From Gemmatimonadales bacterium (lineage in GTDB: Bacteria > Gemmatimonadota > Gemmatimonadetes > Gemmatimonadales > GWC2-71-9), in assembly GCA_013140635.1 (NCBI GenBank), contig JABFSM010000312.1, positions 1-38,993 of the forward strand: DNA of 38,993 nucleotides, read 5' to 3'. The notes below the pieces were generated by a model that saw only the letters and a list, made by a program, of their open reading frames with translations, searched no databases and was not told where the DNA came from. This document shows positions 16,017 to 25,263 of the stretch, in pieces. The stretch's first letter is position 1. Every line of letters begins with the position of its first letter. The position numbers and the translations under genes are program-made.

Positions 16017-17494
16017 GCGTTCTCCGGCTCGAGTCGCTGTTCTTCGTGGTACTCGTAGTCGGTGTTGACCGACCAGATGTCGTGGTTGGCCCCGAGCATG
16101 TTCCAGACGGCCATCATCGCCGTCAGCATCGAGTGGTCCTGATTGTTGTACTTGTGCATGCCATTGCGGCCGACGGTGTGCAGGTTCGAGATCGGGTCGA
16201 GAAAGGCGCGCACGCCGTCCAGGTGGCCCCGATACGGCCCGTCGTAGATCGGGTACGCCTTGGGCATTCGAATAACGGTTCCATCCACGACCTTCCGCTT
16301 GCCGGTGAGGCCGAGCTCGGAGAGCTCCCGGGTTGCGAGGGCGACGAGGTCGGCATCGCTGCTGGTCCAGAGCCCATCGCCCTTGAAGCAGAAGTACTCC
16401 ATGCCGAGGCAGGTGCGGCCCGGCTCCGGCACCATTGCCTTGCTCCAGTTGTTGAAATTCTGGATTCGGCCGACCTTGACCCCGGGCGTATGGATGTAGA
16501 TCCAGTTGTCCGGGAAGATGTCCTCACCGTCGAGGATCAGGGCTACGACCAGGAAGTCGCGGTAGCGAAGGCCTTCGGCGGCCGCGCGGACCGGATCGGG
16601 GACTCCGGGGGCCATCGCGCGGACCAGCGAGCGAATTGGCATGGTGCTGATGACGTGGTCCGCGGCGAACCGCCGTTCGCCGTCGGCGGTATTGGCCCGC
16701 ACCGCCACCACCCGGCGCCCGTTCGCCGAATCGGCCTCATGCTCGATGGCGGTGGCCCAATGTTCCATGAGCACTTGGTTGCCCAGCGCTCTCACCCGGT
16801 CGCGCGCCGCCTCCCACATCTGTCCGGGGCCGAGCCGCGGATAACGGAACTCGTCGATCAGACTCTTGATCTTGGTGCTGCGCCGGTTGAGGGCGGTGGC
16901 CTGGAGGATGGCGCGGGCCAGGGAAAGACCCTGGATCCGCTGCGCGGCCCATTCGGCGCGGATTTCGTGGCAAGGAATGCCCCACACCTTCTCGGTGTAC
17001 GTCTTGAAGAAGATCTCGTAGAGACGTTGGCCGAAGCGATTGGTGACCCACTGCTCGAAGTTTTCTTCGGGCAGGATCGGATTCGAATGGGCGTGGAGAT
17101 AGCTCCACATGATGCGGAGCGCCGTGAATGGCCCGAGCCCGCGGAGGGCGTTGAAGGCTTTGAGGGGATAATCGAAGTACTTCCCGTTGTAGTGGATCCG
17201 CGACATCCGAGGCACCGAAATGAACTCGCCGGCAAGCAACTCCTCCCAGAGCGCCTGCACCGGTTCGATCTTGGTGAAGAAACGGTGGCCCCCGATGTCG
17301 AAGCGATATCCCTTGTACTGGGCGGTCTGGGAAATCCCCCCCACCATGCTGGTCCCCTCGAGGACGGTCACCCGATGGCCGCGCTTCGAGAGGAGATAGG
17401 CGGCCGTGAGGCCCGCCGGCCCGGCGCCAATGACGACGGTGTGCTGCTGGGGCTTGAGGGGCGAGATGGTCCTGGTGGCGCTCGGCTCGCTCAA
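16013..17494 (-). CDS. NAD(P)/FAD-dependent oxidoreductase, UDP-galactopyranose mutase-like
   Basis: 493 aa. The only sensible start is TTG 17494; no ATG or GTG lies between the upstream stop and the FAD motif. The Rossmann loop is G23-A-G-P-A-G28 with the ribose-binding Glu in VTVLEGTSMVGGIS. 'FDIGGHRFFTK', 'YPLKAFNAL', 'YTEKVWGIPC' and 'EWAAQRIQGLSL' match the UGM-like/COG1232 flavoproteins of polysaccharide clusters; UGM itself has a comparable YT-K-W-G motif. The C-terminal 'VGRNGMHKYNNQDHS' is the usual FAD-closing segment. It may catalyse a ring contraction or redox step on an NDP-sugar or lipid-linked sugar. It heads the eight-gene minus-strand operon. Confidence 0.85.
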   Translation of the reverse strand: MSEPSATRTISPLKPQQHTVVIGAGPAGLTAAYLLSKRGHRVTVLEGTSMVGGISQTAQYKGYRFDIGGHRFFTKIEPVQALWEELLAGEFISVPRMSRIHYNGKYFDYPLKAFNALRGLGPFTALRIMWSYLHAHSNPILPEENFEQWVTNRFGQRLYEIFFKTYTEKVWGIPCHEIRAEWAAQRIQGLSLARAILQATALNRRSTKIKSLIDEFRYPRLGPGQMWEAARDRVRALGNQVLMEHWATAIEHEADSANGRRVVAVRANTADGERRFAADHVISTMPIRSLVRAMAPGVPDPVRAAAEGLRYRDFLVVALILDGEDIFPDNWIYIHTPGVKVGRIQNFNNWSKAMVPEPGRTCLGMEYFCFKGDGLWTSSDADLVALATRELSELGLTGKRKVVDGTVIRMPKAYPIYDGPYRGHLDGVRAFLDPISNLHTVGRNGMHKYNNQDHSMLTAMMAVWNMLGANHDIWSVNTDYEYHEEQRLEPENA

Positions 17495-17578
17495 TCGGAT
17501 GTTCCAGAGTGGACGGGGCGAGGGCCTGTGGCCCCCATGGCCAACCCATGCGGAATACTCAGGAATCGTGCCAACCGG

Positions 17579-19549
<1,971 letters not shown>

Positions 19550-19837
19550 CGGCGTCCCGATCCGGCAAGGGTAGCGGGCCGGCTGCAGGCAGGTGCGTTG
19601 GCGTACGTCGCGCTGCAGTCGCGCCTATGGGACCGCGGCCGAGACTCTCCCCACCGATTGAATTCCGCGCTTGCAGATCCCCACGCCTATCGCGGAGTGC
19701 GGTGTGGCGCCGGCCTGAATCCACGCGAAGATGGTTCGGTAAGTGGCTCCTGCGATGCGAGTTGGTGAGAGTGGCATCGTCCTCGCCGAATGGAATTCGG
19801 CGGGAGCCATGCGGCTCCCCATGAGGGGGCGAAGAGG
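19550..19837. promoter_or_regulatory. Divergent intergenic region between acs and the STAS-ccm operon
   Basis: This 288 bp region separates two divergent transcription units, so it should hold both promoters. The one clear structure is the tandem hairpin pair at 19785-19819, described separately. I see no gene or convincing -35/-10 pair. Confidence 0.4.
19785..19819 (+). promoter_or_regulatory. Two back-to-back perfect hairpins in the STAS-ccm leader
   Basis: GCCGAAT (19785-19791) and ATTCGGC (19795-19801) pair over a 3-nt loop. Directly after, GGGAGCC (19802-19808) and GGCTCCC (19813-19819) pair over a 4-nt loop. The GAGGGGG ribosome-binding tract follows within ten bases, before ATG 19838. 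There is no T-run, so this is not a simple terminator. It could control access to the ribosome site, protect the mRNA end or be a protein-binding operator. Confidence 0.6.
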
Positions 19838-20149
19838 ATGTCAGCCGAGCAGGTCACAGCCCAGAGCGTCGCGGCGCCCGAAGACCTCGGGCTCGATACG
19901 CGCCTTGCCTTTCGCGAGGCGGCGACGCGGGAACTCGAGCGGCTCCCGGATGGGGGGACGCTGACGGTTGATCTGGCCCGGACCGCCAAGGTGGACTCCG
20001 CGGGGCTCTCCGCCCTGATGCTGGTGCAGCGGCAGGCCGCCGATCGGGGCCAGCGGGTGATCCTCCGCGACCCGAGCGATGAGCTCCGCTTTCTCCTGGC
20101 CCTCACCCTCATGACCGACCTCTTCGAGGTAGAGCCTAGGCGCGGATAG
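19838..20149 (+). CDS. STAS-domain protein (anti-sigma-factor-antagonist / MlaB-like)
   Basis: 103 aa from ATG 19838, placed 8 nt after a GAGGGGG ribosome site; the frame is open upstream to 19790 but that part covers the hairpins. The fold is a single STAS domain: strand 'GTLTVDLARTAKVDSAGLSALMLVQRQA' with the conserved Asp-Ser-Ala-Gly turn (the Ser is the usual phosphorylation site in SpoIIAA-type proteins), then 'VILRDPSDELRFLL' and a closing helix 'LMTDLFEV'. STAS proteins act as partner-switch regulators or, as MlaB, as small subunits of ABC transporters. It lies 13 bp before ccmA, so a subunit-like role is conceivable, but no such role is known for Ccm. Confidence 0.85.
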   Translation: MSAEQVTAQSVAAPEDLGLDTRLAFREAATRELERLPDGGTLTVDLARTAKVDSAGLSALMLVQRQAADRGQRVILRDPSDELRFLLALTLMTDLFEVEPRRG

Positions 20150-20150
20150 G

Positions 20151-20156
20151 TATATT
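20151..20156 (+). promoter_or_regulatory. Possible -10 hexamer (TATATT) for leaderless ccmA
   Basis: TATATT ends 6 nt before the GTG start of ccmA, and no Shine-Dalgarno sequence precedes that start. The spacing would put the transcription start at or next to the GTG. No clear -35 is seen. Confidence 0.35.
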
Positions 20157-20162
20157 CCCGCG

Positions 20163-20894
20163 GTGACGGGCGCCCCTCATCCGATCGCGTCGCCGCTGCT
20201 CGAGGCCCGGGCGCTCGAACGCCGCTTCGGCTCACGCTGGGCCCTCCGAGGCGTCTCGCTTTCCGTCTCCCCCCTGCAATGCCATCTGGTGGTCGGCCCC
20301 AATGGGGCGGGGAAGACCACACTCCTCCGGCTCCTTGCCGGGTTGGCACGCCCTTCTGCGGGGAGTGTCCAGCTCCTTGGCGCCCCACTCTCCGCTGATG
20401 CCGCGTCCCGGCGCTCCGTCGGGCTGCTCTCCCACCAAAGCCACCTCTACGACGACCTCACCGCCTTCGAGAATGTGGAGTTTGCCGCCCGGCTCTACGG
20501 GCTTCCCGAACCGGCGAAAGCGGCCCGGGTTCGCTTGGAGACGCTCGGCTTGGCGGAGGTCGCCGACCAGCCCCTTCGGCGGCTTTCGCGCGGGATGGTC
20601 CAACGTGTTGCGGTCGCCCGGGCCTTTCTGCACGATCCCAAGGTGCTGCTTGTCGACGAGCCGTTCACCGGTCTCGACCCCGAGTCGGCGCGGCGGGTGT
20701 CGATACTGCTCGATGCGGAGATGATGGGCGGTTGCGGCGTCGTCCTGGTGAGCCACGACGTTCACGAGGCCTGGTCGGTCGTCACCCACGTGCATGTGCT
20801 GGTGGGCGGGGCGCTGGTGTCGAGCCGCAAACGGGGGCCGGTGGAAACGGCCGAGGCATTCTTGCAGGAATACCGGAGCCTGCTTCGTGGCTGA
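20163..20894 (+). CDS. ccmA: Heme exporter ATP-binding protein CcmA
   Basis: 243 aa from GTG 20163. It is the ATPase of the CcmABCD complex that drives release of holo-CcmE during System I cytochrome c maturation. Walker A GPNGAGKTT is at residues 45-53, the Q-loop region reads 'GLLSHQSHLYDDLTAFENV', the signature is the CcmA-like 'LSRGMVQRVAVARAF', Walker B is 'VLLVDEPFTGLD', and the switch His is in 'VLVSHDVHEA'. Identity is fixed by the genes that follow (ccmB, ccmC, ccmD). Its 3' end overlaps ccmB by 8 bp. The short signature variant is usual for CcmA. Confidence 0.93.
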   Translation: MTGAPHPIASPLLEARALERRFGSRWALRGVSLSVSPLQCHLVVGPNGAGKTTLLRLLAGLARPSAGSVQLLGAPLSADAASRRSVGLLSHQSHLYDDLTAFENVEFAARLYGLPEPAKAARVRLETLGLAEVADQPLRRLSRGMVQRVAVARAFLHDPKVLLVDEPFTGLDPESARRVSILLDAEMMGGCGVVLVSHDVHEAWSVVTHVHVLVGGALVSSRKRGPVETAEAFLQEYRSLLRG

Positions 20895-21567
20895 CCTCTT
20901 CCGGGCGGCCCTCGCCATTGCCATCAAGGACATTCGGGTCGAGGGCCGGAGCCGCACGGCGCTGATTTCGGCGGTGACGTTCGCGGCGCTCGTGCTCGTG
21001 ATCTTCAATTTCGCTCGCGATCCCGGCGCCCTGCCGAAGAGCGCACTGGCGCCGAGCGTGCTCTGGATCACCTTTACCTTCGCGGCGGTCATCGCCCTCA
21101 ACCGGTCGTTCGCGCTGGAGAAGGAAAACGCGGCGCTCGACGGGCTCCTACTGGCTCCGGTGTCTCGGAGCGCGGTCTTTCTCGGCAAGTATCTCGCGAA
21201 CCTGGCCTTCGTCTTCGTGGTCCTGGCGGTCACCCTTCCCCTTTTCGTCCTGTTCTTCGACGTCGGGTTCGAGGGGGGGCTGCCGGGGATTCTCGCGGCG
21301 GCGGTGCTGGCGACGCTCGGTTTCGTGGCGGTGGGGACGGTTTTCGCGGCGATCACGGTGCGGACCCGGTTCGCGGACTTGATGCTTCCGCTGCTTCTCT
21401 TTCCGTTCCTCATGCCGCCGGTTACCTGGGCGGTGCAAATCACCACCCGTTTGCTCTCGGGGCGGCCGGTGGGTGAGATTCTGGGGTGGCTCCGTCTCTT
21501 GGCGCTCTATGACGTCGTGTTCGTGACGCTCTCGCTCCTTCTCTTTCCCCTGCTGATGGACGAATGA
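20887..21567 (+). CDS. ccmB: Heme exporter membrane protein CcmB
   Basis: 226 aa from GTG 20887, which sits inside the last codons of ccmA (8 bp overlap). It has six hydrophobic segments and the CcmB opening pattern 'AIAIKDIRVEGRSRTAL' followed by 'LVLVIFNFA'. 'SFALEKENAALDGLLLAPVSRSAVFLGKYLANL' is the strongly conserved cytoplasmic loop thought to contact CcmA. It forms the inner-membrane half of the CcmAB transporter that works with CcmC and CcmD to load and release heme-bearing CcmE. The stop overlaps the ccmC start in an ATGA. Confidence 0.93.
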   Translation: MADLFRAALAIAIKDIRVEGRSRTALISAVTFAALVLVIFNFARDPGALPKSALAPSVLWITFTFAAVIALNRSFALEKENAALDGLLLAPVSRSAVFLGKYLANLAFVFVVLAVTLPLFVLFFDVGFEGGLPGILAAAVLATLGFVAVGTVFAAITVRTRFADLMLPLLLFPFLMPPVTWAVQITTRLLSGRPVGEILGWLRLLALYDVVFVTLSLLLFPLLMDE

Positions 21568-22235
21568 CGACATTGGCCAAACGCGGTCTCGCGATCACGG
21601 CGGTCGGGCTCCTGGCGCTGGCGGCGGTGTACGTGCTGGCCCTCGCCTATACGCCGATCGAGCGGGCCCAGGGGCTTCCGCAGAAGATCTTCTACATCCA
21701 CGTGCCCGCCGCCTGGTGCGCCCTGTTGTCGTTTTCCTTGGTGGGGATTGCGAGCATCCTCTACCTCTGGCTGCGGGATCCCCGCCTCGATCTCTTTGCC
21801 GAGTCGGCGGCGAATGTCGGCCTCGCGTTCAGCCTGGTGATGCTCACCACCGGGCCGCTCTGGGGGAAACCGGTCTGGGGAACGTGGTGGACCTGGGATG
21901 CGCGGCTCACTTTCACGCTCTTTCTCTTTTTCCTCTTCGTGGGATACCGGGCACTTCGAAGCGCCGTTCAAGACCCGGGCGAACGGGCCCGGTTCAGCGC
22001 GGTCCTCGGCATCTTCGGGCTCCTCCTGGTGCCCTTCGTGCACCTCACGGTCTATCTCTTCCGCACGCTGCATCCGCAGCCGATCGTGCTCAAGCCGAGC
22101 GCGCCGTCGCTGCCGGGAGAGATGCTGCGAGCGCTGCTGGCCTCCCTTGGAGCGTACACGATCCTCATGGCGGGGCTCTTGATGACTCGATACGCGCTCG
22201 CGCGCGACGAACGGGAGGAACGCGATGCCGGTTGA
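21564..22235 (+). CDS. ccmC: Heme-handling membrane protein CcmC
   Basis: 223 aa with six predicted membrane segments. The WWD signature that binds heme at the periplasmic face is WGTWWTWDAR at residues 105-114. Flanking histidines that would ligate heme are H46 in 'FYIHVPAAW' and H160 in 'PFVHLTVY'. CcmC attaches heme to CcmE and is the specificity factor of the CcmABCD complex. ATG 21564 overlaps the ccmB stop by 4 nt (ATGA). Its last codons overlap the start of ccmD by 11 bp. Confidence 0.94.
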   Translation: MTTLAKRGLAITAVGLLALAAVYVLALAYTPIERAQGLPQKIFYIHVPAAWCALLSFSLVGIASILYLWLRDPRLDLFAESAANVGLAFSLVMLTTGPLWGKPVWGTWWTWDARLTFTLFLFFLFVGYRALRSAVQDPGERARFSAVLGIFGLLLVPFVHLTVYLFRTLHPQPIVLKPSAPSLPGEMLRALLASLGAYTILMAGLLMTRYALARDEREERDAG

Positions 22236-22350
22236 TGCCAACGGTGGCGGAGGTTACATGGTGGCGGCGTACGTCGTCACCGCGGTGATTCTGGGAGGAT
22301 ATGCCCTGATGCTGTGGCGGAAAGCGAAGCGAATAGCGAGTAGCGAGTAG
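22225..22350 (+). CDS. ccmD: Small membrane protein CcmD
   Basis: 41 aa, in a frame different from ccmC and overlapping its end by 11 bp. ATG 22225 has a strong GGGAGGAA site. The product has a short N-terminus, 'GGYMVAAYVVTAVILGGYALML' as one membrane helix with the conserved Tyr-x-x-x-Ala-Tyr and a later Tyr, then a basic WRKAKR, the usual CcmD layout. CcmD is a one-helix subunit that helps release holo-CcmE from CcmABC. The last codons run into a tandem repeat stem-loop, which may have replaced the original C-terminus. No ccmE follows; the gene next door is convergent. Confidence 0.85.
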   Translation: MPVDANGGGGYMVAAYVVTAVILGGYALMLWRKAKRIASSE

Positions 22351-22379
22351 CGAGCAGCTATTCGCTATTCGCTATTCGC
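22329..22379. repeat. Long stem-loop made of AGCGA(A/G)T-type repeats, between convergent genes
   Basis: Bases 22329-22351 pair with 22357-22379 over 23 positions, with two G·U wobbles and a 5-nt loop. Each arm is a tandem of an 8-base unit (left AGCGAGT/AGCGAAT-like, right its complement). It overlaps the end of ccmD and stops three bases before the ketosynthase stop on the other strand. It can serve as a bidirectional terminator; the unit structure suggests a dispersed genomic repeat. Confidence 0.8.
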
Positions 22380-22381
22380 CC

Positions 22382-23626
22382 CTAGCTGTTGGGCGACCTA
22401 AACAGCAACGCCGCGTTGATCCCGCCGAAACCGAACGAATTGCTCAGCAAGTACTCGGGTTCGAGCTCTTTCCCCTGGCCCCGGATGTAGTCCAAATCGC
22501 AGGCCGGGTCGGCCTCGTTCAGATTGACGCTCGGCGGGAGCCACCCTCGTTTGGCCGCCAGCGCGCAGATCGCCGCCTCGATTGCGCCGCTCGCGCCCAA
22601 GGCGTGGCCGTAGTACCCCTTCGTGCCGCTTACCAGCACCCGCTCCGCATGGCCGTTCAAGACCTGTCTGATCGCCAGCGTCTCGGTCGAGTCGTTGAGC
22701 GGCGTGGACGAGCCATGTGCGTTGATGTATCCGACCGCTTCGCCCGGAACCTCCGCCCCGCTGAGGGCGGAGCGCATCGCTCTGGCCGCTTGTTTGCCGT
22801 CGGGGCGGGGCGCGGTCATATGGTGCGCATCGTTGGTGAGCGCGTAGCCCACGACCTCGGCGTAGATCGTGGCCCCGCGCGCGCGGGCCCGCTCCCGCTC
22901 TTCGAGGACGAGCACCGCCGCCCCTTCGGCCATCACGAAGCCGTCCCGGTGGCGGTCGAAGGGGCGGCTGGCGGTGGCGGGGTCGTCGTTGCGGGTGGAC
23001 ATGGCCCGGATAATGGCGAACGCCCCGAAACTCAGCGGGGAGAGCGGCGCCTCGGCGCCGCCGCCGAGCATAACGTCCGCTTCACCGCGCTGGACGGCGC
23101 GAAAGGCCTCGCCGATGGCGATCGCCCCCGAGGCGCAGCTCATCCCGTTGGTGATGTTGGGGCCGGTGATGCCCAGCTCGATGGCGAGATTGCAGCTGGC
23201 CGCGCCCACGAACACCGTGAGGGCCAGCCCCGGCTCGACCGCCCGGAGGCCTCCGGCGAGATACTTCTCGTGCTCCGATTCGGCGAAGGCCACGCCGCCG
23301 AGCGCGGTGCCCATCATCGCCCCGACGCGGTCGGGGTCTTCTTTCTCGAGTTCGAGTCCCGCGTCCCGAAGCGCGAGCGTGGCGGCGGCCAGGGTAAACT
23401 GAGAACAGCGGTCGAGGCGCTTGGCCCGCCTCGGCTCGATCCACTGTGTGGCGTCGAAGCCGTCGACTTCCGCGGCCATCTGGCTGCGAAAGGGGGCCGG
23501 GTCGAACCGGGTGATGCGGCGGACGCGGGAACGGGCGGCCCGGAGCCCCTCCCAAAAGGCCTCAGCGCCGGTGCCGATCGGGGTGACGGGGCCGATGCCG
23601 GTGATCACCACGCGACGGTTAGGCAT
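22382..23626 (-). CDS. Beta-ketoacyl-ACP synthase, FabF-like (KAS II family)
   Basis: 414 aa, normal for a KAS II. The Cys-His-His set is present: C164 in NGMSCASG, H304 in INAHGSST and H341 in KGYYGHALGASG. 'NSFGFGGINAALLF' closes the fold. It elongates an acyl chain on ACP by decarboxylative condensation. The second His motif reads KGYYGH rather than the KSMTGH of E. coli FabF, and the gene sits in an operon with cyclase-, reductase- and methyltransferase-like genes instead of fab genes. I therefore read it as a specialised ketosynthase rather than the housekeeping FabF. It overlaps the upstream gene by 8 bp. No ACP or chain-length factor is seen nearby. Confidence 0.92.
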   Translation of the reverse strand: MPNRRVVITGIGPVTPIGTGAEAFWEGLRAARSRVRRITRFDPAPFRSQMAAEVDGFDATQWIEPRRAKRLDRCSQFTLAAATLALRDAGLELEKEDPDRVGAMMGTALGGVAFAESEHEKYLAGGLRAVEPGLALTVFVGAASCNLAIELGITGPNITNGMSCASGAIAIGEAFRAVQRGEADVMLGGGAEAPLSPLSFGAFAIIRAMSTRNDDPATASRPFDRHRDGFVMAEGAAVLVLEERERARARGATIYAEVVGYALTNDAHHMTAPRPDGKQAARAMRSALSGAEVPGEAVGYINAHGSSTPLNDSTETLAIRQVLNGHAERVLVSGTKGYYGHALGASGAIEAAICALAAKRGWLPPSVNLNEADPACDLDYIRGQGKELEPEYLLSNSFGFGGINAALLFRSPNS

Positions 23627-24083
23627 CGGAGGCCTCCGCCGCGCGGCCGATTCCGGCCAAGGTCCGTGACGCGATGCCCGTCACGAATACCGGGCCGATG
23701 ACCAGGTTCGCCGCCGCGCGGCCGATGAGGGGCCAGGGCGGTCCGTCCCATTCATGGACGATCGTCGCGCGGGTCCCGCTCCCCTCGGCTCGAACACTCC
23801 AGACGACGTCCATGCCCTGGGTGACGCCCTGAATGTGCCGGTAACGCACCTCGCGCTTCTCCGGGTGCACCCACATCTCCGATTTCCACCAGGTGGGCCA
23901 GTTGAGGGGGCCGAAGGGGCGGTTGGCCGCCATCTCGACGATCCCGCCGCCGTCGCTTCGGCGCTCGAGCATCCGCACCCAGCGGTAGTGGGGGAGGATC
24001 TCGGGCCACCCCTCGACCCGCGCCGCGCGTTCGAAGACCGGCCCAGGGGGCGCCGCGATCCAAAGGGTGTCGACGGTGCGCAT
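23619..24083 (-). CDS. SRPBCC family protein (START/polyketide cyclase-like)
   Basis: 154 aa from ATG 24083, two bases after the methyltransferase stop. It shows the SRPBCC opening 'TLWIAAPPGPVFERAARVEGWPEILPHY' (first strand, then the helix-grip start), 'RWVRMLERR', and a long final helix 'RAAANLVIGPVFVTGI'. These helix-grip proteins enclose hydrophobic ligands; relatives act as polyketide aromatases/cyclases or lipid carriers. In this operon, between a ketosynthase and a methyltransferase, folding or cyclising an acyl intermediate is the likely job. The ligand is not known. Confidence 0.85.
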   Translation of the reverse strand: MRTVDTLWIAAPPGPVFERAARVEGWPEILPHYRWVRMLERRSDGGGIVEMAANRPFGPLNWPTWWKSEMWVHPEKREVRYRHIQGVTQGMDVVWSVRAEGSGTRATIVHEWDGPPWPLIGRAAANLVIGPVFVTGIASRTLAGIGRAAEASDA

Positions 24084-24085
24084 CG

Positions 24086-24778
24086 TTATGCGGTCCGCCA
24101 AACCGCCACCAGCCGGGCTCCGGTGCGCCGCGCCACCGCCGCCCGAGCCCCCGCCGATTCGAGGAGCGCGCGGAGCGAGGCCGCCGAAAAGCCGCGCCGG
24201 AGCGAGAGCGCGCCGTCGCGGACCGTATCGTCGTCGAAGCCGAGCAGCCGGCTGCCCAGCGCAAAGCCGAGGGCGGCAAGAGGAGACCGCCGCAGATCGG
24301 CCACGATCACCGCGCGCCGGGCCACCCGCCCGCACTCCCGAAAGAGGCGGACAATCGCGTTCGGCGCGAAGTGATGAGCGACCTGACTCAGCAGGACGAG
24401 ATCGACACTCCGGTCGCGGAGGGGGAGGACGCCGCCGTCGCCAAGGACCGTCGGCAGGCCTCCATCTCTGGCCAAACGGGCCGCGGCGGGATGGCGCTCG
24501 AGGCCGAACGGAACCAGACGCACGCCCCGCCCGGCAGCCCAGACGGTGGCCATGTGGGTCAGGTCACCCGCGCCGGCGCCGACATCGAGTAGCGTAAGGG
24601 CGGCGCCGGGCGGCAGATCCTCGAAGGCCTGCCTGAGGCCGTAGCGCACCGCCGCCGCACCGCCGAACCAGCGGTTGGCCCGCGCGATGTTCCGGAGTGA
24701 CCGGCAAACCTTGGCGGGGTCCGCGCCGGGGTCGTCGAGTAGTTCGGAGCCGAGCGTGGCCGGCTCGAGTCGACTCAC
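24086..24778 (-). CDS. Class I SAM-dependent methyltransferase
   Basis: 230 aa from GTG 24778, fixed by a GTGA overlap with the flavin reductase stop. Motif I is 'LTLLDVGAGAGDLTHMA', then 'LVPFGLERHPAAAR', 'LPLRDRSVDLVLLSQVAHHF' (post-motif strand with the family's HH) and 'RRAVIVADLRRSP'. 'ANRWFGGAAAVRYGL' precedes motif I, as in methyltransferases found next to polyketide synthases and flavoprotein oxidoreductases. It probably O- or C-methylates the product of the operon. The 'RRGFSAASLRALLESAGA' tail is the usual closing helix-strand. Confidence 0.87.
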   Translation of the reverse strand: MSRLEPATLGSELLDDPGADPAKVCRSLRNIARANRWFGGAAAVRYGLRQAFEDLPPGAALTLLDVGAGAGDLTHMATVWAAGRGVRLVPFGLERHPAAARLARDGGLPTVLGDGGVLPLRDRSVDLVLLSQVAHHFAPNAIVRLFRECGRVARRAVIVADLRRSPLAALGFALGSRLLGFDDDTVRDGALSLRRGFSAASLRALLESAGARAAVARRTGARLVAVWRTA

Positions 24779-25263
24779 GGCAGCCCGACCGTCACGTACC
24801 CGCCGCGGTAGTACATGAGAGGCCGCCCCTGCGCGGCGTTGCCACCGACCACCCGCCCGACGAAGATGGTGTGGTCGCCGGCTTCGAAAGAGCCCTGGGA
24901 CAGGCAGGCCATCGTGGCCAGGCAACCGTCGAGGAAGACGAGGCCCGGCTCCTCGATCCGGTAGCCCACGCCGTCGAAGCGCCTCGGCATGTTGAGCGCG
25001 AACCGTCGAGAGATCGCCTCTTGGCTGATGGTGAGCACGTTGATGGCAAAACTCTTGGATTGCCGGAGGATAGCGTTCATGTCGTTGGCATGGTCCACGT
25101 TCACCGAAATAAGGGGTGGCGTGAGCGACACCGACGCAAAGCTGTTCGCGGTCATCCCCGCGGGCGTGCCATCCGCGGCGAGCGCGGTGATCACCACCAC
25201 TCCGGTGGCGAAGTGGCCGCACAACTGACGAAACTCGGCTGGATCCACGTCTTTGAGGGGCAT
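24775..25263 (-). CDS. Flavin reductase-like protein (FMN-binding split barrel)
   Basis: 162 aa. ATG 25263 forms a TGATG overlap with the upstream stop. Family features are 'FRQLCGHFATGVVVITALAADGTPAGMTANSFASVSLTPPLISVNV', where the FATGV-VT and GMT-NSF motifs bind FMN, followed by 'NAILRQSKSFAINVL' and 'LDGCLATMACL' in the second half. Such proteins use NAD(P)H to supply reduced flavin to a partner monooxygenase or use FMN directly. The adjacent gene upstream encodes a FAD-dependent oxidoreductase, a likely partner. Confidence 0.92.
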   Translation of the reverse strand: MPLKDVDPAEFRQLCGHFATGVVVITALAADGTPAGMTANSFASVSLTPPLISVNVDHANDMNAILRQSKSFAINVLTISQEAISRRFALNMPRRFDGVGYRIEEPGLVFLDGCLATMACLSQGSFEAGDHTIFVGRVVGGNAAQGRPLMYYRGGYVTVGLP

